A stretch of DNA of 64,000 nucleotides, taken from the NCBI RefSeq assembly GCF_921293095.1, contig NC_060246.1, positions 14,526,001 through 14,590,000 of the forward strand, read 5' to 3'. The stretch comes from Ischnura elegans (taxonomy: Eukaryota; Arthropoda; Insecta; Odonata; Coenagrionidae). Both the position numbers and the translations under genes were made by a program. The notes under the pieces were generated by a model. It was not told the origin of the DNA. It was given only the letters and a program-made list of their open reading frames with translations, and did no database searches. This document shows, one piece after another, positions 14,401 through 24,588 of this stretch. Position 1 is the stretch's first letter. Each line of letters starts with the position of its first letter.

Positions 14401-15689
14401 GGGAGACACGGAAAGCGGTTAATAGTGAACACTGATATGAAACGCTAATCTCGGATTTTTAAACTCCATTTTTCACTCCTTATATAGAGCGAAATCAGAG
14501 AGTAAACATTTACATTGCACACGCAGTGAAATCAACCATCTGTGAAAGCCACCTATCTCAGATACGCATGCCACAACATGACACACCAATATGAAAGATT
14601 GGCAAAAACAATTTACGTCATTGAGTTATAACAGAGGTGATTTTCTGCGACACGAAGATTTGGTCGGATTAAAGGGCATTAAATCATTTGATTAGTACCC
14701 ATTTTCCGTTCAAATCCTGGCAGGAAGAAATTGAGAAAAGAAGAAGGGAATGCAAGTCGACCAAATTATGTCCCATTCGCGCACCAAATGTCCATTTAAG
14801 GTGATATAGATTTTAAACTATAATTGAAACTCCACAACAAATATTTAACATGAAGGGAAATATTCAATCGCATGGATACACAATCGTGACAAAATTTCAT
14901 AACAACCGCTCCAACATTGACTACTCACCAGTTACCGGCGATTATGAACTAAGGCGAAAATTTGATGAATTAGATCAACAAAAGGCCTGGTTAAAAGACA
15001 TCAACCCGTACGAATGAGCGTCTAATTATCCTGGAACAATTTTGGTGAATTAGAACGGAACGAAACATACGATACATCAAATAAGAAAAATTTTATGCTC
15101 GTGCATTCGCAAAATAGGGGTGGTCACCCAAATTTGGTTTGGAGGTGCATTTTGATGTTAAGCCCGGCGTTCGCGCATTTGGCCATTAACTCTCGCCAGT
15201 AACCAGGTTTTTAGAGCTTAAAATCTTAAAGCTATTGTGAGGATTCATTTGATTAACTAAAATCACAGAGATAGTTCTGAAGAAATACTGCAAAAACTAA
15301 AACGTGTTTGATTTTCCATTAGCGTATTACACAGCTGAGCATCAACAAATTATCAATCAATAATCGTAATAGGGGCAAAAAATACGTTTCTTTGTGATAC
15401 CTAACTGGATAAGAGAAAACACTAACAAACTTCTCCTCTTTCTTAATCCCCCCAACAAAGTCGATTATACACATGGATCTCATTTTTTCGCTTTCTTGTT
15501 CTACCTATACAAGCAAAAACGATCGCAAACCACACATGAAATTAATTTCGTCGTCGATCGCGTTATTAGATGACCCACACTACAGTTGCCATCGAAGTCG
15601 AATTTACCAGCAGATAAATTAACTTAAAAGATGACGCTCATGAAGGAAAAAATGGAACAAGGGCCAAAGGCTCAAGTAGAATGAGGTGT

Positions 15690-16400
15690 GGCAAAAATTT
15701 TCGGATTATCCGAATGCGTAAGGAAAAAAAAACGAGGTAAGGATGCTGAGCCACTCGCGGTGAGCATGGAGGGGCGGGAAGAGGGAGAAATGAGCAACGG
15801 GCTCAAGACTGCTTATGGAAATCTCACGGAGCCAGGGAGGCTGGATTCATCGGTTACACAACTCCCCCCTTACCCCCCTCCTAGTTCTTGTGCTCAAATG
15901 GCCACCAAAAGCGGAATGAAGAGAGCGCCAGGGGACAACAAAGCCACGCACGCACTAGCCGGGCACAACCTTCATCACGTCTCCCCACCCCCGCCTCCCC
16001 CGTGACCCACATGGCAGATGCACGGACGAGAGAGAGAGAGGAGTTGGAGGGGGGGGGGAGCACGTATAGTTCAAGAGCGGGGAGGTTGGAAGGAATCCTT
16101 CGGGCACGGGGGAACGCGTGGCACAAGTAGAGGGAAGATGAAGAAAAGGGGGAATGTCGGAAGAGAGCAGAGAGCTAGAAATCGCCTCCCGCGGAGCAAG
16201 GGTCCCAGGGCTGCTGTTGCTGCTGCCGCCTCCAAAGGCCTTATAAGGGAAGCGAAGAATGCGAGCGGGGTGGAGTGATTGCGCATGGAAGGGACGGACC
16301 TCGAGGGGAAAAGATAGGAGAAAGACTGAGGTCAGGCACCCGCGGACACTCTCTCAAAATCCCTCACAAGCGACCAAAGACGGTGAGATAATCCCGGTAT
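15690..16400. promoter_or_regulatory. GC-rich, GAGA-containing island in zip intron 1
   Basis: A CpG-dense block with GAGAGAGAGAGAG near 16027-16040 (GAGA-factor-like), a short trinucleotide run GCTGTTGCTGCTGCC near 16211 and G-rich tracts. Open frames here are low-complexity and carry no recognisable domain. A regulatory role is inference. Confidence 0.3.
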
Positions 16401-17540
16401 GGGCATAGTGGGCGGAGAAACAGCAAATTATTAAAAACAAGCAGGCCTCCACGGATTATTAAACCGACTGGTATAGTCATTCCTGTCATATTACGAGATA
16501 AACATGTTATTTCAAGCTGACATAAAGATTATACTAAAGTCATTCCACTATGCGTACGAGTAACAGCATGAACCCATAGCATAAATGATAACACCATTGA
16601 TAAAAAGTCGTTAATATACTAAAAAAAGAGCGAATATTACAGATCGTACAAATCCGTTCACACAATGACTCATCATTTGGGTTACATCATGCATGCCAAA
16701 TCTCTCTCAATTTGTACTGAAAAAAATGCTACTTGGTTTATTTCTGAAACGTGTTCCATCAATTTATTTATTTTATTGATTTAAGCCGATTATTTTCTTG
16801 ACCTGGAGCGATGGAAAAGAACATCACAAAAAAGATGGATTTTAGGAACAGTAACGGCACAATATTTGAAGCAATAGAATGCATATCCGCAACTGGATCA
16901 TTAGAGATGAATAAGTTTAAGGAATGCTGTCGAGAGGCTGAATTAAAATCTGTATTCCCAAACCGTGCACACAATTAATACTAATCAAATATTTGAATGA
17001 CACACTAAATCCACTAAAGATGCAAGAAAAAACGTGTGCAGCAGCCCATTTCTCTTTAAAATTCAGAGGATAGAATCTACAGGTGTGTACCAAGCGCGAA
17101 GGTCATCTGCCCTCGGAATGCTCAAGATTGAAAACCTGCTAGGGATTCAATCCTGACCATATCTGCATGTACATGGGCATGAATTGAATGGAAACACTCA
17201 AGAAAAATATAACTGTCATAATGTACCCTACAATAAAGGGAACTTACGAAGTGATGAAGTTCTCCCGATCAGTAGATATTGACGACATATTTCATGCTCC
17301 TGCGATAATTATGGTAAGAAAAGGAGATGCTAATACAATTAATCGAGGGATGATAATTTGAAAGAAAATGAGACGAGAAGTTACGTAGATATATTTGGTT
17401 GCAATGAGAGTCTTTCAAAATCACTGCAGTAAAATTTCCGCGACTTTGTTTGTCAACTCTCCCGCCTGTACAAAAGACAACGTAAACAAATGAAGAGCAA
17501 CCAGTCGATGCTACACAAAACTAAAGTTATCTCATAATTT

Positions 17541-17712
17541 TGCCGGCGTCAGTGGCGGTGGGTGTAAGTCCTCGCCGGCCAAACAGTAGGTCATGGGTTC
17601 GAATCGCGCCTGGGTAGGTGGTCCCTAACCAGGGCATGGATTCTTATGTTAATCCTCCGTTGTAAAGCCCTCTAAGAGCTGTTTAGGGGGAAGTGGAAAA
17701 TAAATAAAGCCA
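17541..17712 (+). mobile_element. tRNA-derived SINE
   Basis: The head is tRNA-like, with a perfect RNA polymerase III B box GGTTCGAATC at 17596-17605 and an A-box-like TGGCGGTGGGT about 40 bases upstream, the normal internal-promoter spacing. A tRNA-unrelated body follows and ends in an A-rich tail (AATAAATAAA near 17700). It lies in zip intron 1, antisense to the gene. The sequence is not a functional tRNA: no cloverleaf with an anticodon arm is evident. The exact ends are uncertain by some 10 bases and I saw no convincing target duplication. Confidence 0.7.
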
Positions 17713-17879
17713 CCGAATTGTCATCGATTGACCGAATACAGCGTAAGACATAGAGCATAAAACCAATGAAAATATCAACGGCGGCGATAATACCGTTGGC
17801 ATAGGCACACTGAACCTTTCTCATTGCAGACTTGAACACTGTTCCCTAGCAACAACATTAAATATTTAGCGTTCATCAT

Positions 17880-18130
17880 CCCTTCAACCATTTAAGGCTA
17901 TTTCAACTAAGGGCGAGAGAGAACAAGAGGATACCGACGCTCGATACCCGGAAAACAGCGGATTCGGGAGGAAGAGGAGGAAGATCGTCAGCGAAGGGAG
18001 TCGAGGGAAGAAGAGAGGACGAACTGGATATTTCAACGAGGGCCTCTCAAAGAGCGAGGGGAGCATGGGTCTCTCGAGCCGGGGGAAGACTGGCTGTGGG
18101 AAAAGGTGGTTCCCGCGGACGCACCTGGCA
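17880..18130. promoter_or_regulatory. GC-rich purine block in zip intron 1
   Basis: A GC-elevated, CpG-containing block with GGAAGAGGAGGAAGA-type purine runs, similar in character to the other islands of this intron. No recognisable coding or repeat content. Function unknown. Confidence 0.25.
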
Positions 18131-20522
18131 TTCCCATCCCTAAAAACTAACTATGCATTCCCGAGGCTGCAACCACGGGCCGCCATAGAAGTAAACCGTA
18201 GATCGAAGAACAATTCGAAATACTTAAGCGGACGGCATTGAAAAAAAAAACACGTTAGGATGAATGGCAAAGTTTCACTTTCCTTCAACTTAAATACAAT
18301 GACAGATTCACTTACTTAGAGAAAACATAAAAGCAAAGAGAAGGGTGAATATGAAACGACGCTCTAGTCAATTTGAATCTGTGGAGCTATCTGCCAAAGT
18401 TCAACGTGAGGAAATTGTACACCGCTTTCATTTTTCAACGCCGAACGATGGGCAATCAATTGAAACGGAATACTCTTATACATTACGATAACTAGGACAG
18501 TATCAAAGCTAAATGAGAAGGCTCCACTCCAAGGATAAGAGACGAGAATAACGATCTACTTCAGGATTTTGGAAGTACGGTTGATCAAGGTTAAAAAATA
18601 AAAATTTAAAGAAATGGTGGAGATTTTGCGTGAAGGTAAATTAAATTAATATGATATCGCCTGCGATTTCTACGGGGATAAGAAGATCACGATGCGAATG
18701 ACTCTACAGGGTTAACGAGAGCAGCAAACATAATTAGTTGACATAACTGAGCAAGCATTGACAAAATACCTTCGGTTTCGATGATACAGTAGCCACAGTT
18801 ACCAATATATGTATGTCATTTTGTAAAGCACATTCCATGCGAGATCCAAAAATCCAACAAAATACAAAGTGTGTTGACCAATGATCTATGCCCTGCCGAT
18901 AAAACATTAATTAACACCTCGGATGCTAATTTAATTATATAGAATACCACTCGGGGAATCCTTCACTTCAACACTGCTCTCATGTACAGTATTCTTCACA
19001 TGCTTAAGGGTGACAACATCCATCAAACGTCGGCGAGAAATACAGATCTGAATAAATATGAACAAATCACTTACAAAGGACTAATTGAACGATGCAGCCC
19101 CTTTGAGAGGATTGGGAAACATCCATTTATTACTGAAACCCTCTTTAGGGATTTAGTTTAAACAACAAATGAAATACTATCATTTCTACATTACCAAAAT
19201 GAAAATCCACAATACAAGTTCGCTGGCTGAGCATAGTTGCCAGATACAACCAGAGCCACCAAACATTTAGTTAGATTTGGAAGAAGTTATTTCATTATTT
19301 TTATTTAGTTGCACGTCAACTATTGTATCCTTTACGTAAGAGAATGGAAGATACATTTTAAAATATCCGTAGTAAAACTGGCAAGGGTAAGTAACCCGTG
19401 CACATGGAATATCGACATGGAATCACACTCATGACCGAGCTCAACACGAATCATTTACTTACGGCGGGAGAAAAAATACTTAAAGTAATACATTACGATA
19501 ATCAACTGTTTTTCATTTTCTTCTACGCCGATGACACTCGGGAGAAGCAAAAAATATTTAGAATAGTAGTCACGCCATGAAATACTGAAAAATCTAAGGG
19601 CCAATCCCCCGAGGTAACTACACCACCTTACATTAAAACGCTAACTAATTAAGTGCCATGAAATTATGGATAAATCTTCAACCAAACCTGTAAAATCTTA
19701 CGGGGAATGCTTTAACAATGACACTCAGGTACCACGTAAGGTGCCAGAATCGCGACCTTGAGTTATTCCCGCGCTAGACAAAAGGATGACCAAAGCCATT
19801 ATCTTGTTGGAGAAATACATAAGTTGAGACGTTAATACCAAACATGATAGCTGCATTCCCTTAAGTTACAGACTACAGAATCATATACTACATCACCCCA
19901 AACCATGTAGTTTTTTTAAATCCAGATTAATCGAAATATCATTTGAGGGCGTGGTTTTCACCAACAATACAGTCAAGAAAAATGTGGCAACTCCCTTGAG
20001 AACATTCATCTTCATACAAGACATCGGTCGACAAAATTTTTTCGAGCCCATTAATTGTATACCAACCTCACCTCTCTTTATATTGCGACTACATTCGTGT
20101 GCCCTCGGGTAACATTCTTTCGTGATGCACGATGCTTATATTAAAGAAATGTTGGTCTGAGCACAATATTTTTCAACATCGATACGAAGAAATTTGCCGA
20201 TATAATACAACATCTTAACCACAATGGCTTTGAAAATGATTTGGTAGGATACTTAAACTTTATACTTCGCGCAATCGTGAATATAATTCCAAAGAAATGA
20301 TCTCTTGATATAATGAACAACATGGAGAAAGGAGATTCGAATACAACATAATTGACGTAGCCGTTTCAGTAGTACAGCTAGATCACTCATCCTTTCCACT
20401 GTAGGTACGCAATAAATACCTCCACGAAATGTCTCTTACAAGAATGATAAGGGTGCAAGATCAGTGCAACATTACACCCAAAACACAGGTCTCTCAAATG
20501 GTGAAGCACATGGGCTACTTAC

Positions 20523-20879
20523 ATATATCAAGCCGGAGTAGTACCGATCCTTAAGGTTGTGCAGCACAGATGCCTCATTTAAGCAGGTGAGCTCTGCCAT
20601 ATCCTCCACTTTGTCAAATTTAGGCGGATTCATTTTTTGAATATCATCCTTAGCAACTAGTTGACGTTTACCGGTTTCCACAATTTCCACATCAACTTCG
20701 TCCCCACGTTCGCCTTTAATGCTTGCTGAGACAAATCCATGTGCTTCATGCGGAACCCACACAAGTCTTTTTTGAGTCCATTCTGCTTGTGTAGCTGGAT
20801 CATTAAATACATTTCTATCGACAGAGAGATATTTCAAGTCTGGATCGGACCGGTCAACTTTCGTTTCACTATCCGCCAT
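20523..20879 (-). CDS. zip: Non-muscle myosin II heavy chain (zipper), first coding exon
   Basis: This exon encodes residues 1-119 of the conventional non-muscle myosin II heavy chain, the actin-based motor for cytokinesis, cell-sheet movement and cortical tension. It starts [20 protein letters not shown] and ends in the motor-domain entry [10 protein letters not shown], matching the fly zipper protein nearly residue for residue. Residues about 30-75 form the myosin N-terminal SH3-like domain ([12 protein letters not shown] onward). Residues 84-119 ([20 protein letters not shown] onward) begin the motor. The ATP-binding P-loop lies in later exons, outside the window. The exon ends in phase 0 at a consensus donor, GTAAGT (20522-20517). 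The start is the only Met that fits the family, and its context CAACATGG is favourable. The partial gene continues leftwards beyond the window. No frameshift or missing residue is seen. Confidence 0.97.
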
Positions 20880-21150
20880 GTTGAATAAGTGATGTTTTCC
20901 CCGTCACAAAAGTAACACTATGGTCTCCCACAATCTTCTTGTCCACTTTTTCTCAATTATACTCGTCGAAACCAAACAACTAAGTCTTATCGAGATGGTT
21001 ATGTCTATTGCACTAGATATAAGCACCCAGTGCTTCGCAATGGACGACAACCGACCGACTTCACTGACAGTTGAACTGTGAGATGAACGCCGAATGAGCG
21101 GAGCTCCACCGGCCGACGCCCGCCTCAGTCGGTCACGTGACCTTAGACTT
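20880..21150 (-). promoter_or_regulatory. zip: zip 5' UTR and promoter region
   Basis: The region upstream of the zip ATG is CpG-rich, in contrast to the CpG-poor DNA to its right. An arthropod-type initiator TCAGT lies on the minus strand at 21067-21063; using it would give an unspliced 5' UTR of about 186 bases. No TATA box or convincing DPE was found at the expected spacing. The start site is inferred, and a spliced 5' UTR remains possible. Confidence 0.45.
21131..21142. promoter_or_regulatory. Palindromic E-box GGTCACGTGACC
   Basis: A perfect 12-bp palindrome that contains GTCACGTGAC, the extended E-box form bound by bHLH-zip factors of the USF/MITF/TFEB type. It lies about 65 bases upstream of the candidate zip initiator, so it could act as a proximal promoter site. 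Motif identity is certain; binding is inference. Confidence 0.5.
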
Positions 21151-23201
21151 CAGCCGTTGGGGTTGGGCGTATCTCGGCGCTAAAAAATACCACAAATTCC
21201 ACTGCTAGGTTCGCTAACCGAGTGATATTGTGATATATTTCTGTAATTTTAGTCGTAATTACTTTCCTAATTTAAATTAGCGAATTTCCATGAAAAACTC
21301 ACAAGAATCCCTGAATTAAATCACCCCACTTCATTTAATTGCTTAATTAAATATTTTACCCATAAAATCCTTACAACTGATTAGGAATGAAAATTGCATT
21401 CATTTATTCATTCCCAACAACTTGTATTCATGCTACCCCAGGCTTTTGGTGACAGGAATTTGTGGGAAAATGAAATTTTCACAAAAAATAAATGAATCAC
21501 ATATTTCATTTTTTTACTCCAATAAAAGATTTCAACTACAAATAAATCATTTTTTCACAATACTGTATTCATTTAGCTGATACACTACACAGTTAATAAC
21601 CTACAACTTTCTGCATAGACAATGTTCACATGTACAGGAATTCAAAATTTGTATTTGCCACATGGCTCACCAGAAAATGGTACATATACAACATATTTGT
21701 GCCAGGTACAACGCCTAATAAAAATTATAAAGGCTTAGAAATAACTCAAAACGAGTATAACAAATCTTAATATCACTGTTTTCCTGGCATTTATTATGCT
21801 ATTTTCTATTTTACAACTTCAATATATGTCATTGACTTTCACAAATAACATGGTTTCCATCAAATTCTGCTGAAACAATATGCCACTATAAAAAAAACTG
21901 TCTCTTCAAATAGCTACATCCAAGAAGCACTCCACTGGATAAAATACAACCACCACCTTAAAACAAGCCTCACAGAAATACAAGTCATGAGTTCACTTGG
22001 TTAAGGCCTATGGCACCAGCAAGGCTGATTAAAAAAGTCCATTGAAAGGAGTGAACAAGAAACATGGCACTATAAAAGCACTCAGTGGAGAAATAATTTT
22101 TTTCTTAGCTTTGGTGTTTAAAAAACACTTGATAACATAAGCTGTCATAAAAATACAATAAAAACAAAGCTGACATTTACAGCCAGGCTATTTTTTCAAA
22201 CATTAAATAAATAATATGTAGAAAATTTCATCTACTATAGCATTTACTAAGGCTTTGTCATATTAAAAAATGCACAATTTTGCTGGAAAAACACTTAGTG
22301 GGCATTTAACCTTCAGAATTAGGCACAAAAACATTCATTCACCTGGAAATCACAAAAGCCATCCACTCCATTAATAAAGTCACACACTAAACTGCACAAT
22401 TCTTCTTAGTCATGGATTTAATAAGACTCGGAAAGCAAATGTACATTTTAAGACAAACAATTGACAAGTACTTTGAGGGCACAAGCCTTATTTTTTTAAA
22501 TTGCAATGATAAAGATTATCAGCTACAGAAAATTTTAAATGATTATCAAAAAATCATGGCAAGCATCAATCAGGAGAAAAACAATGACCGACAGGCTGCA
22601 TTTAAGGCAATCAAAAATTTAAATTACATTCAAAGACTTGTTTGCAGGTGTTCAACCAGAAAAGAAATCAATAAGGCTAGGCAACAACAAGATACAAAAA
22701 ACATAAGTAAAAAACCATAGCACAACTTTACCTATACTTCAGTTGGTAACTAGTAAAGTTTTAATTGAAAGAAGAGATATCACATTTTTAATCTTCAATA
22801 AAGAACAGGCTAGTACCTTGAACTGCACTCCTTGATTTCTTTTTGGTGAAAAAAGTGTTTGTTGCAACTCGCCTTAAGCTTCACTGCAGAAAATATCTAA
22901 TACCCAAGAGAGCACCCAAAATCACATTCAGCACTGGTTTCCTTAAAGATGGATATTAAAAGCCAAAATATTATGTTGTAATCACACACACATTTATGAC
23001 ACTTGCGTTATATGAAATTTCAGATCTGTAATCCAAAGTATACAGAAGCTACACCATAAAAATTGTACTCATTATTGTTTGTAGTGACCTTACAAAAATG
23101 AAGTCATCCATGACAGGATGGAAGTGAATTTTAAAGTTAAAGAATTTCACACATAAATAAATATGTGGTCAAGAAATTATTTAAAATTCCATATCGCAGA
23201 T

Positions 23202-23222
23202 AACAATCATTTCACTCTGATA
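23202..23222. repeat. 21-bp repeated element, copy A (crol 3' UTR)
   Basis: The sequence beginning AACAATCATTTC and ending CTCTGATA recurs exactly at 24129-24149. The flanks differ. Both copies fall inside the inferred crol 3' UTR, so they may be a repeated post-transcriptional element rather than a chance match. No known binding consensus was assigned. Confidence 0.6.
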
Positions 23223-24089
23223 ATTTATTTCCTTTTTAAAGCAGTTCCAGTAACTCATGTGTGTACTTAGTATGTAATGGCTCCTTTCAGAAAAATGACG
23301 CAAAAAAATTCCAGCATTGCAGATTTTTATGCTGGGATATTCATTTTCAATGATGTACGCCTACTCACAAAGAAACACCATACTTAAATATCACACCCAG
23401 CACTAAGCACATCATTATTACAATTATCAACAAATTACTTTCTTGCTGACACATGACACCACACTTAGTGGCACATGATCCATCACTTTCATTAATGCAA
23501 GCGCACCATTAGTTTTTATAATGAGCTCCTTATCTATATTTTGTATGTGACTGAAAAAATTGGTGTTCCATTTTACAACACTGCATTTAGCATCACATAA
23601 AACAAAATGAATACCACCATAATTCCCAATCTGTCATAAGCTTTAATACAAAAACATTTGCATCTTTGACTGGACTCAGGTCTCCATTACTCTAATGATC
23701 ACACAATGAATAAATGAACAAATTAAGCAAACAGGAGAAACTAGTAGGCCTCATAAAATTTATATTTCTCTCTGCCATCCAAAATTGTTAAAGGCATATA
23801 GATGTATATATATATTTATATATATGTTATTATCATTTTAAATAAATCCAACAATTACATTTGAAATGAATACGTGATGGCAACTTGAATCTGTTTTCAC
23901 TATTTAAATTTATCAAATATATAAAAAATATAAGTCTTACTATTATTATAAAGCAATTGCAATCAATTCCCACACTGAATATGCACTAAAGTTTCCTTCT
24001 GCTTAAAAATCCATTTCAATAAACATAAGTAAAGTGTATAACTATGCACCATTTTTTAATGGTTAAAAGCAGAACTATATACTTTGAAT

Positions 24090-24175
24090 GTATATATATA
24101 TATTTAAAGATTTATATTTATATGTGTGAACAATCATTTCACTCTGATATATATATATATATTTTTTTTTTCAAC
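24090..24175. repeat. TA-rich simple repeat with embedded 21-bp element, copy B
   Basis: (TA)n runs near 24092-24105 and 24146-24162 followed by a T-run, with the second 21-bp element at 24129-24149 between them. A shorter (TA)n lies near 23806-23826. These are ordinary microsatellites within the probable crol 3' UTR. Confidence 0.7.
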
Positions 24176-24588
24176 TACAAAAACTGATTATATAAATTTC
24201 CCCACATACACACGGAAAAGACTAAGCAAATCATCATGAAAAGCACAATCTTGAATTTATACACGAACATGGAATATAGCAATGTGACATCTACACATTC
24301 TGCATTTTACGTTAATGCAACTTTCACCTCAAGGTGGTCCTTTGCATTCAAAAGCACAACCCCACAAGTGTAATTAGCTCAAGTGTTTGGTGTACACAGC
24401 CACTAGGAGAGCTCCAAAGGATCTGAATCTACTAGTCTCAATGTTGATACAACACTGGCAAACCATAAGGGCTCATTTAAAAACTCCTCAGTGGATGGGG
24501 GGAATGAGGGGAAAATAGTATCCGTTTGCTCACATTTAGAGAGAATTTAAAAAGGAAAAGATCACACTCCAGAGACAACCCCCACAAA

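Larger units (their letters stand above)
1..20522 (-). other. zip: zip first coding intron (5' part; continues beyond the window)
   Basis: This stretch lies downstream of the splice donor of the first coding exon of zip, so on that gene's strand it is intron. No second myosin exon (expected to begin near TYSGLFCVVVNPYK) was recognised, so the intron is probably longer than 20.5 kb. It is much richer in CpG than the DNA right of 21.3 kb. GC-rich islands and one SINE are listed separately. I see no gene or recognisable repeat in 1-1440, 2081-3360, 3721-5560, 5851-7420, 7561-13820, 14401-15690, 16401-17540 and 18131-20522, apart from short runs such as a CT repeat near 371-383 and a 9-bp stem with a 4-nt loop at 9987-10008. 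The short open frames here look like chance. An alternative promoter or a nested non-coding RNA cannot be excluded. Confidence 0.75.
21403..24588 (-). other. crol: Probable long 3' UTR of crol
   Basis: Downstream of the crol stop, 3.2 kb of very AT-rich, CpG-poor DNA has no gene on the crol strand. The last good poly(A) signal on that strand before the zip promoter is AATAAA at 21408-21403; earlier TTTATT matches on the plus strand (for example near 21786 and 23224) could serve as alternative sites. It contains a 21-bp sequence present twice and TA-rich simple repeats. A 102-codon open frame on the opposite strand (22412-22720) has no recognisable family. Confidence 0.5.

Noticed and set aside
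17541..17625. tRNA gene
   Set aside because: The B box is perfect, but the acceptor and anticodon arms do not form and the sequence continues into a SINE body with an A-rich tail.
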